A stretch of 64,000 nt of DNA, taken from positions 310,001-374,000 of the forward strand of contig SAJS01000003.1 of assembly GCA_004017535.1 (NCBI GenBank), written 5' to 3'. Positions 23,792 through 32,677 of this stretch are shown here, piece by piece. This stretch comes from Mesorhizobium sp. GTDB lineage: Bacteria > Pseudomonadota > Alphaproteobacteria > Rhizobiales > Rhizobiaceae. The first letter of the stretch is position 1. Each line of letters begins with the position of its first letter. The notes beneath the pieces are model-generated. The model made no database searches. It was not told the DNA's origin and was given only the letters and a program-made list of their open reading frames with translations. The translations under genes were made by a program, and so were the position numbers.

Positions 23792-24484
23792 ATGGCCCAG
23801 CACGGATACAAGCAGTTCTGCCCGCTATCGATGGCCGCCGAAGTGCTGTGCACACGCTGGACGATGGTGCTGATGCGCGAGCTGGTCGCCGGCTCGACCC
23901 GCTTCAACGACCTGCGCCGCGGCGTGCCCAAGATGTCGCCGACCCTTCTGTCGCAACGGCTCAAGGAACTCGAACTGGCCGGGGTCGTGGAGCGCAAGGA
24001 GGCCCCAGGCGAGAAGGGCATCTTCGATTACCGGCTGACCGAAGCCGGGCGAGACTTGCGTCCGGTGGTGGAAGCGATGGGCTTCTGGGGACAGAAATGG
24101 GTGGAGTCGAGACTGTCGTTGAAGAATCTCGATCCCTCACTCCTGATGTGGGACATGCGGCGCAATCTGAACCCCACGCCACTGCCCGAAGGGCGAACGG
24201 TGATACAATTCCTGTATCTGGACCTGCCGGCTTCGAAACGCTCATGGTGGCTGATCGTCGAAAAGCACGGAGAAGTCGACCTTTGCTGGTACGATCCGGG
24301 CTTCGAGGTCGACCTCTACGTCTCGACCGACCTTCACACGATGACGGCGATCTGGATGGGGGTGCTGACTGTGGAGAAGGCCGGCCCCAAGGTCGTCCTG
24401 ACCGGGGACCTCGCCATCGGCAGGCAGATGCAGACTTGGCTGGGGCTCAGCCCCTTTGCGGTCGTGCCAAAGCGCGCGGCCTGA
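23792..24484 (+). CDS. HxlR-family regulator with extra C-terminal domain
   Basis: 230 residues. The N-terminal winged helix is of the HxlR type: CPLSMAAEVLCTRWTMVLMR, STRFNDLRRGVPKMSPTLLS, then RLKELELAGVVER. The C-terminal half (from about residue 115) is an SCP2-like sterol-carrier fold, a known HxlR fusion and probably ligand-binding. Full length. Divergent from DUF1330; convergent with the ABC operon whose last stop is 28 bases away. Confidence 0.93.
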   Translation: MAQHGYKQFCPLSMAAEVLCTRWTMVLMRELVAGSTRFNDLRRGVPKMSPTLLSQRLKELELAGVVERKEAPGEKGIFDYRLTEAGRDLRPVVEAMGFWGQKWVESRLSLKNLDPSLLMWDMRRNLNPTPLPEGRTVIQFLYLDLPASKRSWWLIVEKHGEVDLCWYDPGFEVDLYVSTDLHTMTAIWMGVLTVEKAGPKVVLTGDLAIGRQMQTWLGLSPFAVVPKRAA

Positions 24485-24511
24485 CAAGAGGTCGCGCCGG
24501 CGGCGAAGGCA

Positions 24512-25492
24512 TCAATTGTTGCTGCCGGCCTCCGCCCGCCTCAGCCATTTCGCGTAGATTTCGCCGACGATGCCGCGCCGGAAAATCAGCACGCAGATCA
24601 TGAAGATCAGGCCGGTGGCGATGGTCACCGGGAAGCCGGAGGTGGCCAGCGTGTTTTCGAGCGCGACGACGAGGCCCGCGCCGACCGCCGGGCCGGCCAT
24701 GGTGCCGATGCCGCCGAGCAGCGTCATCAGGATCACCTCGCCCGACATCTGCCAGGTAACGTCGGTCAGCGTCGCGAACTGGAATACGATGGCCTTGGTG
24801 GCGCCGGCAAGACCGGCAAGCGCGGCCGACATGACGAAGGCGGCGAGCTTGTAGCGGCCGACGGAGTAGCCCAGCGAAACGGCACGGTTCTCGTTCTCGC
24901 GAATGGAGCGCAGGATCATGCCGAAGGGCGAATGGACGATGCGCCAAATGGCGAAGACGCCGATGAGGAAGACGCCGAGCACGAAGAAATACATGTTCAA
25001 GGTGACGCCGAGATCGACGACGCCGAAGAGCGTTCCGCGCGCAACCCCCTGAATGCCGTCCTCACCTTCGGTGAAGGGGGCCTGGACGCAGAAGAAATAG
25101 AACATCTGCGCCAGGGCCAGCGTGATCATCGAGAAATAGATGCCCTGCCGGCGGATGGCGAGGAAGCCCATGAGGAGGCCCATGCAAGCCGCTCCCGCGG
25201 TGCCAAGCAGGATGGCTGCTTCCGGCGGCCAGCCCCAGGCTTTCACCGCGTAGGCGCAGAAATAGGCCGCGCCGCCGAAGAAGGCGGCATGGCCGAAGGA
25301 GAGCAGGCCGGTGTAGCCGAGCAAAAGGTTGAAGGCGCAGGCGAAGAGCGCGAAGCACAGCATCTTCATGACGAAGATCGGATAGACGACGAAGGGCGCG
25401 GCGATCAGCGCCACGATGGCCAGTGCTATCAGTGTCCGTTCCAGCCTGAGCGAGGCTGCAGCGCGTTCCTGATGAAGGGTCGCCTCGCTCAT
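24512..25492 (-). CDS. livM: Branched-chain amino-acid-type ABC transporter permease LivM
   Basis: 326 residues, 8-10 membrane helices. LivM-family permease: NLLLGYTGLLSFGHAAFFGG, the EAA-like cytoplasmic loop IRENENRAVSLGYSVGRYKL, and MTLLGGIGTMAGPAVGA. It is one base after the livH stop (TGAGATG), so strongly coupled. Last gene of the operon binding protein-livG-livF-livH-livM. Confidence 0.96.
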   Translation of the reverse strand: MSEATLHQERAAASLRLERTLIALAIVALIAAPFVVYPIFVMKMLCFALFACAFNLLLGYTGLLSFGHAAFFGGAAYFCAYAVKAWGWPPEAAILLGTAGAACMGLLMGFLAIRRQGIYFSMITLALAQMFYFFCVQAPFTEGEDGIQGVARGTLFGVVDLGVTLNMYFFVLGVFLIGVFAIWRIVHSPFGMILRSIRENENRAVSLGYSVGRYKLAAFVMSAALAGLAGATKAIVFQFATLTDVTWQMSGEVILMTLLGGIGTMAGPAVGAGLVVALENTLATSGFPVTIATGLIFMICVLIFRRGIVGEIYAKWLRRAEAGSNN

Positions 25493-25493
25493 C

Positions 25494-26381
25494 TCAGGCG
25501 TCCCTTCCGAACAGGCCGGCAGGCCTGAGCAAAAGCACGATCGCCATGATGACGAAGACGACCAGGTTCGACGCCTCGGGATAGAAAACCTTGGTCAGGC
25601 CCTCGGCGAGGCCCAGCATGTAGCCGGTGACGATTGCGCCCATGATCGAACCCATGCCGCCGACCACGACCACGGCGAAGACGACGATGATCAGGTCCGA
25701 GCCCATCAGCGGGCTGACCTGGTAGACAGGCGCGGCAAGAATGCCGGCAAGGCCGGCAAGCGCTGCGCCCAGCCCATAGGTGAGCGTGAGCAGCAACGGC
25801 ACGTTGACGCCGAAGGCCTGCACCAGTTCCGGGTTCTCGGTCGCCGCGCGCAGATAGGAGCCCAGCCTGGTCTTTTCGATCAGGAGCCAGGTGCCGATGC
25901 AGACGATGAGCGAGGCGACAACCACCCAGCCGCGATAATTCGGCAGGAACATGAAACCGAGGTTTGTGCCGCCGGCAAGCAGCGCCGGCACGGCATAGGG
26001 ATTGCCGGAGACGCCGTAATAATAGCGGAACACGCCTTCGATCACCAAGGCGAGGCCGAAGGTGAAGAGCAGGCCATAGAGCGGATCGAGGCGGTAGAGC
26101 CGCGACAAGGCAAGGCGCTCGACCGCCATGCCGAACAGCCCGACGACCAGTGGGACCAGGACCAGCGCCGGCCAGTAGCCGATGCCGAGACGCACCAGCA
26201 GAAGGTAGCCGATGAAGGCGCCCAGCATATAGAGCGCGCCGTGGGCGAAGTTGATGATGCGCAGCAGGCCGAAGATGATGGCCAGCCCCAGGCTGAGCAT
26301 GGCGTAGAAGGAGCCGTTGATCAGGCCGACCAGCAGTTGGCCTAGCAAGGCCTGGATCGGGATGCCGAAGATCATCGTCAT
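25494..26381 (-). CDS. livH: Branched-chain amino-acid-type ABC transporter permease LivH
   Basis: 295 residues, LivH-family inner-membrane permease. GLINGSFYAMLSLGLAIIFG and RIINFAHGALYMLGAFIGYL near the N-terminus, the coupling loop RAATENPELVQAFGVNVPLL and the end VVVGGMGSIMGAIVTGYMLG are all typical. Partner of LivM; ATPases LivG and LivF are encoded just upstream. Confidence 0.96.
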   Translation of the reverse strand: MTMIFGIPIQALLGQLLVGLINGSFYAMLSLGLAIIFGLLRIINFAHGALYMLGAFIGYLLLVRLGIGYWPALVLVPLVVGLFGMAVERLALSRLYRLDPLYGLLFTFGLALVIEGVFRYYYGVSGNPYAVPALLAGGTNLGFMFLPNYRGWVVVASLIVCIGTWLLIEKTRLGSYLRAATENPELVQAFGVNVPLLLTLTYGLGAALAGLAGILAAPVYQVSPLMGSDLIIVVFAVVVVGGMGSIMGAIVTGYMLGLAEGLTKVFYPEASNLVVFVIMAIVLLLRPAGLFGRDA

Positions 26382-26388
26382 AGCGCGA

Positions 26389-27093
26389 TCATACCCCCAG
26401 CACCTCGTGCAGCTTGTCGCTATGCGCGGAAAGCGCGGCGACCGGGAAGCCGTCCACCACCTTGCCGTGGTCCATCAGGTAGAAACGGTCCGCGATGCGG
26501 GCGGCGAAGCGGAAATTCTGCTCGACCAGGAGGATGGTCATGCCGCGCTGCTTCAGCGTCGCCAGCAACTCGCCGATGCGCTGGACGATGACCGGCGCGA
26601 GACCTTCCGTCGGCTCGTCCAGCAGAAGCATTTCGACCCCGGTGCGCAGGATGCGGGCGATGGCCAGCATCTGCTGTTCGCCGCCGGAAAGTTTCGTGCC
26701 CTGGCTGTTGCGACGTTCCTTGAGGTTGGGGAAGAGCTCGAAGATTTCTTCCACGCTCATGCCGCCCTTGGCCACGACCGGAGGCAGGATCAGGTTCTCG
26801 TCCACGCTGAGCGTCGCGAAGATGCCGCGCTCCTCCGGCACGAAGCCGATGCCCTGATGGGCAACGCGGTGCAACGGCAGGCCGATCAGTTCCTTGCCGT
26901 TGAAGGTGACGGAACCGGTGCGCTTGCGGATCAGCCCCATGATGGCGCGCAATGTCGTCGTCTTGCCGACGCCGTTGCGGCCAAGCAGCGTCACCGTCTC
27001 GCCGCGCATGACATCGAGGTTGACGCCATGCAGCGCATGGCCCTCGCCGTACCAGGCGTGGAGACCGCGCACGGCAAGCAGCGGCTCACTCAT
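26389..27093 (-). CDS. livF: ABC transporter ATPase LivF
   Basis: 234 residues. Walker A GRNGVGKTT, signature LSGGEQQ, Walker B MLLLDEPTEGLAP, His-loop region TILLVEQNF. The short type without the extra C-terminus distinguishes LivF from LivG. Its ATG overlaps the livG stop by four bases. It powers the LivHM permease. Confidence 0.96.
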   Translation of the reverse strand: MSEPLLAVRGLHAWYGEGHALHGVNLDVMRGETVTLLGRNGVGKTTTLRAIMGLIRKRTGSVTFNGKELIGLPLHRVAHQGIGFVPEERGIFATLSVDENLILPPVVAKGGMSVEEIFELFPNLKERRNSQGTKLSGGEQQMLAIARILRTGVEMLLLDEPTEGLAPVIVQRIGELLATLKQRGMTILLVEQNFRFAARIADRFYLMDHGKVVDGFPVAALSAHSDKLHEVLGV

Positions 27094-27902
27094 GCCCTGC
27101 CCTCTTCATGCTCGGTTCCCATATAGGCGACGCGCACGCGCTCGTCCTGGCTCACTGTGGCATAGTCGCCGGCGGCCAGCACCTGGCCGCGCTGCATGAC
27201 GGTGATCCAATCGCAAAGGTCGGCGACGACAGTGAGGTTGTGCTCGACCATCAGCACGGCGCGGTCCCTGGCCAGTGCGCGGATGATGCCGGAAATCATG
27301 CCGACATCCTCATGCCCCATGCCGGCCATCGGCTCGTCGAGCAGCAGCACCTTGGGGTCGAGCGCCAGCGTGGTGGCGATCTCCAGCACGCGCTTGCGAC
27401 CATAGGAGAGATCGCCGGCCAGATGATGCGCGGCATCGTCCAACCCGACGATGGCGAGCAGCTCGCGCGCCCTGGGGGTCAGTTGGTCCAGCGCCGAGAC
27501 CGGACGCCAGAACTGGTAGCCCAGCCCGCCCGGACGCTGCAGCGCCACGCGCACATTGTCGAGCACGGAAAGATGCGGAAAGATCGCCGAGATCTGGAAC
27601 GAGCGGACGAGTCCCATGCGCGCCACCTTTGCCGGCGGCGTGCGGGTGATGTCGGTGCCAAGCAGTTCGATCCTGCCGCTGGTCGGCTGCAGGAACTTGG
27701 TCAGCAGGTTGAAGATCGTGGTCTTGCCGGCGCCGTTCGGGCCGATCAGGGCATGGATCTTTGCATGATGGACGTCGAGATCGACATCCCTGACCGCGAC
27801 GAAACCGGCGAAGTCGCGCCTGAGGCCGCGGGCGGAAAGCACCGCCCGCGGCGTCTCGTGCGTGCTGTCCGGCCGGACAGCGGTGGCGGCATCGAGCGTC
27901 AC
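27090..27902 (-). CDS. livG: ABC transporter ATPase LivG
   Basis: 270 residues with a GTG start that overlaps the stop of the binding-protein gene (GTGA). Walker A GPNGAGKTT, signature reads LSYGRKR instead of LSGGQ-R, a usual LivG variation, Walker B VLLLDEPMAGMG, and H-loop VLMVEHNLT. A Met/Val-rich N-terminal extension of 25 residues precedes the first strand. Confidence 0.95.
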   Translation of the reverse strand: MTLDAATAVRPDSTHETPRAVLSARGLRRDFAGFVAVRDVDLDVHHAKIHALIGPNGAGKTTIFNLLTKFLQPTSGRIELLGTDITRTPPAKVARMGLVRSFQISAIFPHLSVLDNVRVALQRPGGLGYQFWRPVSALDQLTPRARELLAIVGLDDAAHHLAGDLSYGRKRVLEIATTLALDPKVLLLDEPMAGMGHEDVGMISGIIRALARDRAVLMVEHNLTVVADLCDWITVMQRGQVLAAGDYATVSQDERVRVAYMGTEHEEGRA

Positions 27903-29107
27903 TTGGTGACGAGCGGGCAGCCGCTTTCCTCGGCTTTCATGAACGCCTTGTCGCCCGGGATGGTCGCCAGGTAGGTGTAGTAGTCCCAGTCCTTCTTCGA
28001 CTCTTCCGGCTTCTTGACCTGGTAGAGGTACATGTCGTGCACCATCGAGCCGTCGGCCTGCACCTTGCCGTTGGCGGTGAAGACGTCGTTGACCGGCATC
28101 TCATGCAGCTGCTTGGCGACCGCCTCGGTCTCGTCGGTGCCGGCCTTGTCGATGGCCTTCAGGTACTGCGTCACCGCTGAATAGGTGCCGGCCTGGATCA
28201 TGTTCGGCATGCGGCCGGTTCGCTTGAAGAAGCGTTGCGCGAATTCGCGGCTCTTGTCGTCGCGATCCCAATAGAAGCCCTCGGTCAGCACTACGCCCTG
28301 CGCCGCCTGCAGGCCAAGCCCATGCACTTCGGCGAGCGTGAAGAGAAGTGCCGCCAGCCGCTGGCCGCCGGCGACGATGCCGAATTCGGCGGCCTGCTTG
28401 ATCGAGTTCGACGTGTCGAGGCCGGCATTGGCGAGCCCGACGATCTTGGCGCCGGAGGACTGCGCCTGCAAAAGGAAGGAGGAATAGTCGGTTGATCCGA
28501 GCGGATAGCGCACCTCGCCCAGCACCTTGCCGCCGCTCGCCTCGACAAGCTTGGCGGTCTGGTCCTTGAGCGAATAGCCGAAGGCGTAGTCGACGGTGAT
28601 GAAATACCAGCTGTCGCCGCCCTGCTTGACCAGCTCGCCCCCCGTGCCGACGGCCTGCGAATGCGTGTCATAGGCCCAGTGGAACCCGTAGGGCGAGCAC
28701 TGCTTGCCGGTAAGGTCGGTGGCGGCAGCGCCCGTGACGATGTCGATCTTCTTCTTTTCCTTGGAAAGCCCCTGCACCGCCAGGGCCACGGAGGACGTGG
28801 TGAGCTCCATGATCGCGTCGACCTGCTCGGTGTCGTACCATTGGCGCGCAATGTCGGAGGCGATGTCGGGCTTGTTCTGGTGGTCGGCGCTGAGGATCTC
28901 GATCGGGGCGTCCTGCACCTTGCCGCCGAAATCCTCGACCGCCATCTTGGCGGCCTCGACCGACCACTTGCCGCCGAAATCAGCATAGACGCCCGACTGG
29001 TCATTCAAGATGCCGATCTTGACCTTGCCGTCGGAAATCTGGCCGGCTGCTGCCGGCATTGCGGATGCCGCGAGCAGCGCGGCCGAGACGAGACAGGATG
29101 CTTTCAC
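27899..29107 (-). CDS. ABC transporter periplasmic substrate-binding protein (type-I, amino-acid/amide class)
   Basis: 402 residues from GTG 29107, which has a GGGAGG ribosome-binding site 7 bases upstream. Signal peptide KASCLVSAALLAASAMPAAA. The mature protein is a periplasmic-binding-protein type-I fold of the Liv class: KIGILNDQSGVYADFGGKWS, LTTSSVALAVQGLSKEKKKI, WYFITVDYAFGYSLKDQTAK. First gene of the liv operon. Ligand not readable; amides or aromatic compounds are as likely as leucine for this subgroup. Confidence 0.95.
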   Translation of the reverse strand: MKASCLVSAALLAASAMPAAAGQISDGKVKIGILNDQSGVYADFGGKWSVEAAKMAVEDFGGKVQDAPIEILSADHQNKPDIASDIARQWYDTEQVDAIMELTTSSVALAVQGLSKEKKKIDIVTGAAATDLTGKQCSPYGFHWAYDTHSQAVGTGGELVKQGGDSWYFITVDYAFGYSLKDQTAKLVEASGGKVLGEVRYPLGSTDYSSFLLQAQSSGAKIVGLANAGLDTSNSIKQAAEFGIVAGGQRLAALLFTLAEVHGLGLQAAQGVVLTEGFYWDRDDKSREFAQRFFKRTGRMPNMIQAGTYSAVTQYLKAIDKAGTDETEAVAKQLHEMPVNDVFTANGKVQADGSMVHDMYLYQVKKPEESKKDWDYYTYLATIPGDKAFMKAEESGCPLVTK

Positions 29108-29346
29108 AGGTGGTTCCTCCCTGGTGGCCAACCACAGGAAACGCGGCGGCCTCGCGATGGTTCAATGGTTGCGTCCGATATGTTGTGGAAATACGGGGTC
29201 GCGCCCCGGTTGTCCTCCTCCACCCGACCACGCCACCGCCCAGGATGCGCGACCCTAACATCACATTTCACGGGCCGAGAATGCTATTTTCGTATGATGG
29301 CGCGCGGGCAAGTTGAGGCGGGACACGTTGGCGGCGCCAAGCGCGG

Positions 29347-30405
29347 TTACCAGTCTGGCTCGAGAGGAGACTCTTCTGAAAACCCCGGCGGCTTGGCCGC
29401 GGCGAGTGTTGGCATCGCGGCCTCCCGCAAGGGGGCGGGAAAGCCCTTGAGGTAACTGCTGTCGAACGGAAGCTGCAGATAGCTGGTGGCGATGAGCGCC
29501 GCCACCTGCGCCTGTTCGCGATCCCGGGCCGCCTTTACCGGAGATCGATCGGGCCGCCGCGCTAGCCATGCCTTGTGAAGCGCGAACGTCCTTGGATCGA
29601 TCGTCGGTATCCTGACCGGATAGCCCCGCTCGTCAATGGCGATGGCTTCCGTCTTCGGCGCGTTGACGAGCCACTGCAATCCGTCCATGGGCGCGCCATC
29701 GAGGTCATCCTCAAGCGAAGTGATAGACGTCGGAGTATTGTCCCTGAGGACGTTCCTTACCTGGGGTCGAATGAGGTCGACCAGGTAGCCATCCCGGTTC
29801 ATAGCCCTGAAGGCCCTGGGCTGGAGAGACTCGAAGGACCGATCGACCTTGCGCAGCACACCGATCAGTCCGGACTGCGTTATCTTTTCGCTCGTGACGA
29901 AACTGATGCGGCGGCGCGAATCGAACGGCAGGTCGATGTCCCCGGTCGCCGTTAGGCCGCTCGCAATCCGCACGCCCGCAAGGGCCTCGTAGGCGAACAG
30001 GGCGTTCGTGCCGACGACCAGCAATTGCCTGCCGAGCAGATTGGTGTCGGCGCAGCGCCGCAATATCCGGGCGGCAATCGCCGGTACCCTTCCCAGCCCC
30101 ATGGCGACGTTGACCCTGGCAAGTCCGTTCAAGCGATCGGAAAGGCCGGCCAACACGTCCTTGTTGCGCTCTCTGCCTTCCGAAAAGGCTGCAAACGATT
30201 TTTCGGTTTCTCCGCTTCGAGGGCCAAGCGAGTTCTCCGTCTGCCTGATTTTTCGCAACAGATATTCGGCGCCGTTGCGCTCGACCCAGCGCATGCTGCC
30301 CGTGAAGCGCCTCTGGCGCTCGTCATCGGCGCTGAGCCAGGCCTCATAGACCTGCTGGGTGTCAATGAGTTGGCGGCGCTGCTCGCCGGTCAGCTCCACT
30401 AGCAT
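29347..30405 (-). CDS. GSU2403-type nucleotidyltransferase-fold protein
   Basis: 352 residues from ATG 30405. It resembles the GSU2403 family of putative nucleotidyltransferases: LLVVGTNALFAYEALAGVRI followed by ATGDIDLPFDSRRRISFVTS gives the G-[ST]-x-x-x and D-x-D type active site (Asp in GDIDL). The N-terminal 110 residues are helical and charged; the C-terminus holds TFALHKAWLARRPDRSPVKA. AbiEii-like toxins share this fold, so a toxin or defence role is possible but unproven. It stands alone; the 380 bases upstream are AT-rich with repeated AGTGGAAA motifs. Confidence 0.82.
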   Translation of the reverse strand: MLVELTGEQRRQLIDTQQVYEAWLSADDERQRRFTGSMRWVERNGAEYLLRKIRQTENSLGPRSGETEKSFAAFSEGRERNKDVLAGLSDRLNGLARVNVAMGLGRVPAIAARILRRCADTNLLGRQLLVVGTNALFAYEALAGVRIASGLTATGDIDLPFDSRRRISFVTSEKITQSGLIGVLRKVDRSFESLQPRAFRAMNRDGYLVDLIRPQVRNVLRDNTPTSITSLEDDLDGAPMDGLQWLVNAPKTEAIAIDERGYPVRIPTIDPRTFALHKAWLARRPDRSPVKAARDREQAQVAALIATSYLQLPFDSSYLKGFPAPLREAAMPTLAAAKPPGFSEESPLEPDW

Positions 30406-30409
30406 CGGC

Positions 30410-30535
30410 TTTCCACTTCGCGGTTGGACAGTTCCTTAGATAGTGGAAAATTATTATTTAACAATCAATTATGAGCGATTTCCCACTCCCGCGAGCGAAT
30501 TCCATTATCATAGTGGAAAATCGTATAATAACAAT
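30410..30535. promoter_or_regulatory. AT-rich region with repeated AGTGGAAA motifs
   Basis: TTTCCACT at 30410-30417, AGTGGAAA at 30442-30449 and again at 30512-30519, and TTTCCCACT at 30479-30487. The two plus-strand copies sit inside a 25-bp imperfect direct repeat (ATAGTGGAAAAT...AACAA) 70 bases apart. It looks like an operator array in front of the nucleotidyltransferase gene. The gap 30406-30785 otherwise holds only a doubtful ORF. Confidence 0.55.
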
Positions 30536-30785
30536 AGCTTAACTATCAAAATACCGCATAGGATGTCAGCCCGCATTACACCATACGCGGATTGTCGAAG
30601 GCGGGTGACGGTCACTGATCCTGCGTCGAAGGATGCGTTGGCGGAAACAATCCAGAAACAAGATTCAACAGTCCGGAAAAACTCGCGAAAAAACCAGCTG
30701 TCATAAAAGGCACCGGAGCAGCCGATGATTGCGGCGCGCGACAAAAGACATCGATCTTGAACCCTTGAACAAAGGAATGCCGATC

Positions 30786-31085
30786 ATGAAAAAGTCCCTT
30801 CTTTCCGCACTCGGCCTAACCGCCGCACTCGCTCTCGCGATCCCGGCGCTCGGCACCACCGAAGCCAACGCTGCCGCGACCACGACGGCTGCAACCACGA
30901 CGACCACCACGACCACGGCTCCGGCCGCAAAGCCGACCTCCAACGGCCCGCACAAGAAGCTCAGGAAGCATCGTCGCCATCACATCAAGAAGCATCACGT
31001 GGCGAAGCATCACAGGCACCATGCCAAGAAGCATCACGTGAAGAAGCATGCGGCGAAGAAGCCCGTCGCGAAGAAGGCCGCGTAA
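30786..31085 (+). CDS. Exported His/Lys-rich repeat protein (99 aa)
   Basis: 99 residues from ATG 30786 (AAGGA upstream). Signal peptide KKSLLSALGLTAALALAIPA, cleavage at ANA-A. A Thr-rich linker (a run of about ten Thr broken by Ala) leads to tandem HHIKKHHVAKHHRHHAKKHH, then KKHAAKKPVAKKAA. The basic His-rich tail would bind metals, nucleic acid or acidic polysaccharide at the cell surface. Small rhizobial proteins of this sort are common and uncharacterised. Confidence 0.75.
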   Translation: MKKSLLSALGLTAALALAIPALGTTEANAAATTTAATTTTTTTTAPAAKPTSNGPHKKLRKHRRHHIKKHHVAKHHRHHAKKHHVKKHAAKKPVAKKAA

Positions 31086-31103
31086 GCGCTGCCTCTGGTT
31101 CCA

Positions 31104-31149
31104 CGCAATTCGGGACGGAAAACCGCTTCGCACTTTTCCTGGAATTGCG
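31104..31149. repeat. Dispersed short palindromic repeat (AATTCCGGACGGAAAA type), copy 1
   Basis: CGCAATTCGGGACGGAAAAC ... CACTTTTCCTGGAATTGCG: outer arms GCAATTC/GAATTGC. A second copy at 33441-33486 encodes the C-terminus of a LysR gene, and a truncated one precedes the repeat at 52797. Confidence 0.75.
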
Positions 31150-31210
31150 AACGCCTTCATGGCCGGATGATCCGGACCGCTTCCTAAGGGTTCAGGATCA
31201 TCGCTTCCCG

Positions 31211-31243
31211 AAAACGCCGCCCACCCTTCCGGGCGGCGTTTTT
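31211..31243 (+). terminator. Rho-independent terminator
   Basis: Arms AACGCCGCCC and GGGCGGCGTT, 8-base loop, then TTTTTGG. It ends the plus-strand transcript of the His-rich gene; the minus-strand YdeI-like gene ends at 31246 right next to it. Confidence 0.85.
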
Positions 31244-31245
31244 GG

Positions 31246-31845
31246 TTATTTCTTCTTCTGCGGATGGATGGTGTCGCCGCGCATCAGCATCGCCACTAGA
31301 TCGGCGATCTTCTTCCTGCGCCCCGCCTCCGTTTTCATATTGTGGGTACGGAAGGCGAGCGCGAAGCGGTTCTGCGCCGAGAGCTTCTCCAGCATCGCTT
31401 TCGCCTTCGGCTCGGCATCGATCGCGACCTGCAGGTCCGGCGGCAGGACCATCTTCTTCGAGCCGGCATAGGCGCGGTCCCAGCGGCCGTCGGCCTTGGC
31501 GGCCTCCACCTCGCGCAGGCCGTGCTCGGTCATGCGGCCCGCCTCGACCAGGCGCGCGACATTGTCGATGTTGATCTTGCTCCAGATGCTCTTCCTGCCG
31601 CGCGGCGTGTAGCGCTGCAGGAAGCTCTTGTCGTCGAGCGACTTGCGCACCGCGTCGATCCAGCCGAAGCAGAGCACGATGTCGATAGCCTCCTTCGGCG
31701 TGATCGAGGCGAGCCCCGAGCCGACCTTGTGGATCTTGATCCAGACCTCGCTTTCAGAGGCGTGGTTGTCGGTAAGCCAGGCATAGAAACTGTCGGCATC
31801 AGGGAATTCCCGAACCTTGTCAGGGTCGACCTTGACCGGGGCCAT
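31246..31845 (-). CDS. YdeI/OmpD-associated family protein
   Basis: 199 residues from ATG 31845. Matches the YdeI/OmpD-associated (OmdA) family: SFYAWLTDNHASESEVWIKI, EAIDIVLCFGWIDAVRKSLD, FLQRYTPRGRKSIWSKINID and a basic C-terminus after AFRTHNMKTEAGRRKKIADL. The family's role is unclear; bacteriocin-protection has been suggested. Cytosolic, full length. Confidence 0.9.
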   Translation of the reverse strand: MAPVKVDPDKVREFPDADSFYAWLTDNHASESEVWIKIHKVGSGLASITPKEAIDIVLCFGWIDAVRKSLDDKSFLQRYTPRGRKSIWSKINIDNVARLVEAGRMTEHGLREVEAAKADGRWDRAYAGSKKMVLPPDLQVAIDAEPKAKAMLEKLSAQNRFALAFRTHNMKTEAGRRKKIADLVAMLMRGDTIHPQKKK

Positions 31846-31925
31846 CAAAGAAGTCTCTTCGCGTCGGTGATCTTCGAGTGTATCTGGCTCTCGTCCAATC
31901 GCATAAAAGTGGCTATATAGAGCGC

Positions 31926-32120
31926 ATGGCAAAGACAAGCACAGCATCGACCCTGACCGTGCGCAACGCCAAGACGGGCAAGTTTGTGACCGTCCGCGGT
32001 GCTCAGTCGCTGAAGGGTAGCAAGTTCGCGATCAAGAAGAGCGTGGACTTGACGAAGCCTATCGCGGAGCAAGCCCTCAAAGGCAAGGCACAACCCCCGA
32101 AGCATGCGGCTAAAGGCTGA
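31926..32120 (+). CDS. Antitoxin-like small protein upstream of PIN toxin
   Basis: 64 residues from ATG 31926: MAKTSTASTLTVRNAKTGKF, then VTVRGAQSLKGSKFAIKKSV and a basic tail. The start codon of the PIN gene lies 3 bases after its stop, the classic antitoxin-toxin layout. No standard AbrB or Phd domain is recognised; it looks like a short DNA-binding or toxin-binding tail. Confidence 0.72.
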   Translation: MAKTSTASTLTVRNAKTGKFVTVRGAQSLKGSKFAIKKSVDLTKPIAEQALKGKAQPPKHAAKG

Positions 32121-32123
32121 TAA

Positions 32124-32555
32124 GTGCCGGGCATCCTGCTCGACACTCACGTTCTCTATTGGTTAGTGAGTGGTGCAGAGCCACTTTCCAACGACGCGCT
32201 GGTGACAATCGGCGAGAATCAAGACGCCGGCACACTTTTCGTATCTCCGATCACGGCATGGGAATTGGCTATTGCAGCGCGGAAGCCGCCGCACAAAGCA
32301 CCGCCTGATCTCGGCGCCAATACTCCCGCAAGCTGGTTTTCGGCCGCAATCGAAGCCACCGCAGCCAAAATCATCCCAATCAAACAACGTATCGCGACAG
32401 AGGCGGCAGCCGTGGTGACCATGACAGGCCACAAAGACCCAGGCGACTGCTATCTGATTGCTACTGCCCGGATACGCAATATCCCGATCATGACGCGAGA
32501 CCACGTAATGCGCGGGCTCGCAGCGCCCCAATATCTGCAGATTGTAGATTGTTGA
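32124..32555 (+). CDS. PIN-domain toxin (VapC-like ribonuclease)
   Basis: 143 residues, GTG start. PIN nuclease of the type II toxin class: Asp7 in ILLDTHVLYWL, Glu47 in ITAWELAIAA, Asp105 and Asp108 in HKDPGDCYLIATA and Asp126 in TRD complete the acidic Mg2+ site. It would cleave RNA when freed from the small upstream protein. The moderate GC of both genes is close to their neighbours. Confidence 0.92.
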   Translation: MPGILLDTHVLYWLVSGAEPLSNDALVTIGENQDAGTLFVSPITAWELAIAARKPPHKAPPDLGANTPASWFSAAIEATAAKIIPIKQRIATEAAAVVTMTGHKDPGDCYLIATARIRNIPIMTRDHVMRGLAAPQYLQIVDC

Positions 32556-32677
32556 TCCGCGAAATACGGCGAGGGCCGACTAACCAAACCATCGGGCCTT
32601 CCGATAACACTATCGGTTTCTTCCGTTTCCGCTTCGCGGGTTGGCCTGCCACATGACCGTCCATGCGAAGGAAAGGC

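Noticed and set aside
30443-30706. 87-codon plus-strand frame over the AT-rich gap
   Set aside because: GTG start inside the repeated AGTGGAAA motif, no ribosome-binding site, no family.
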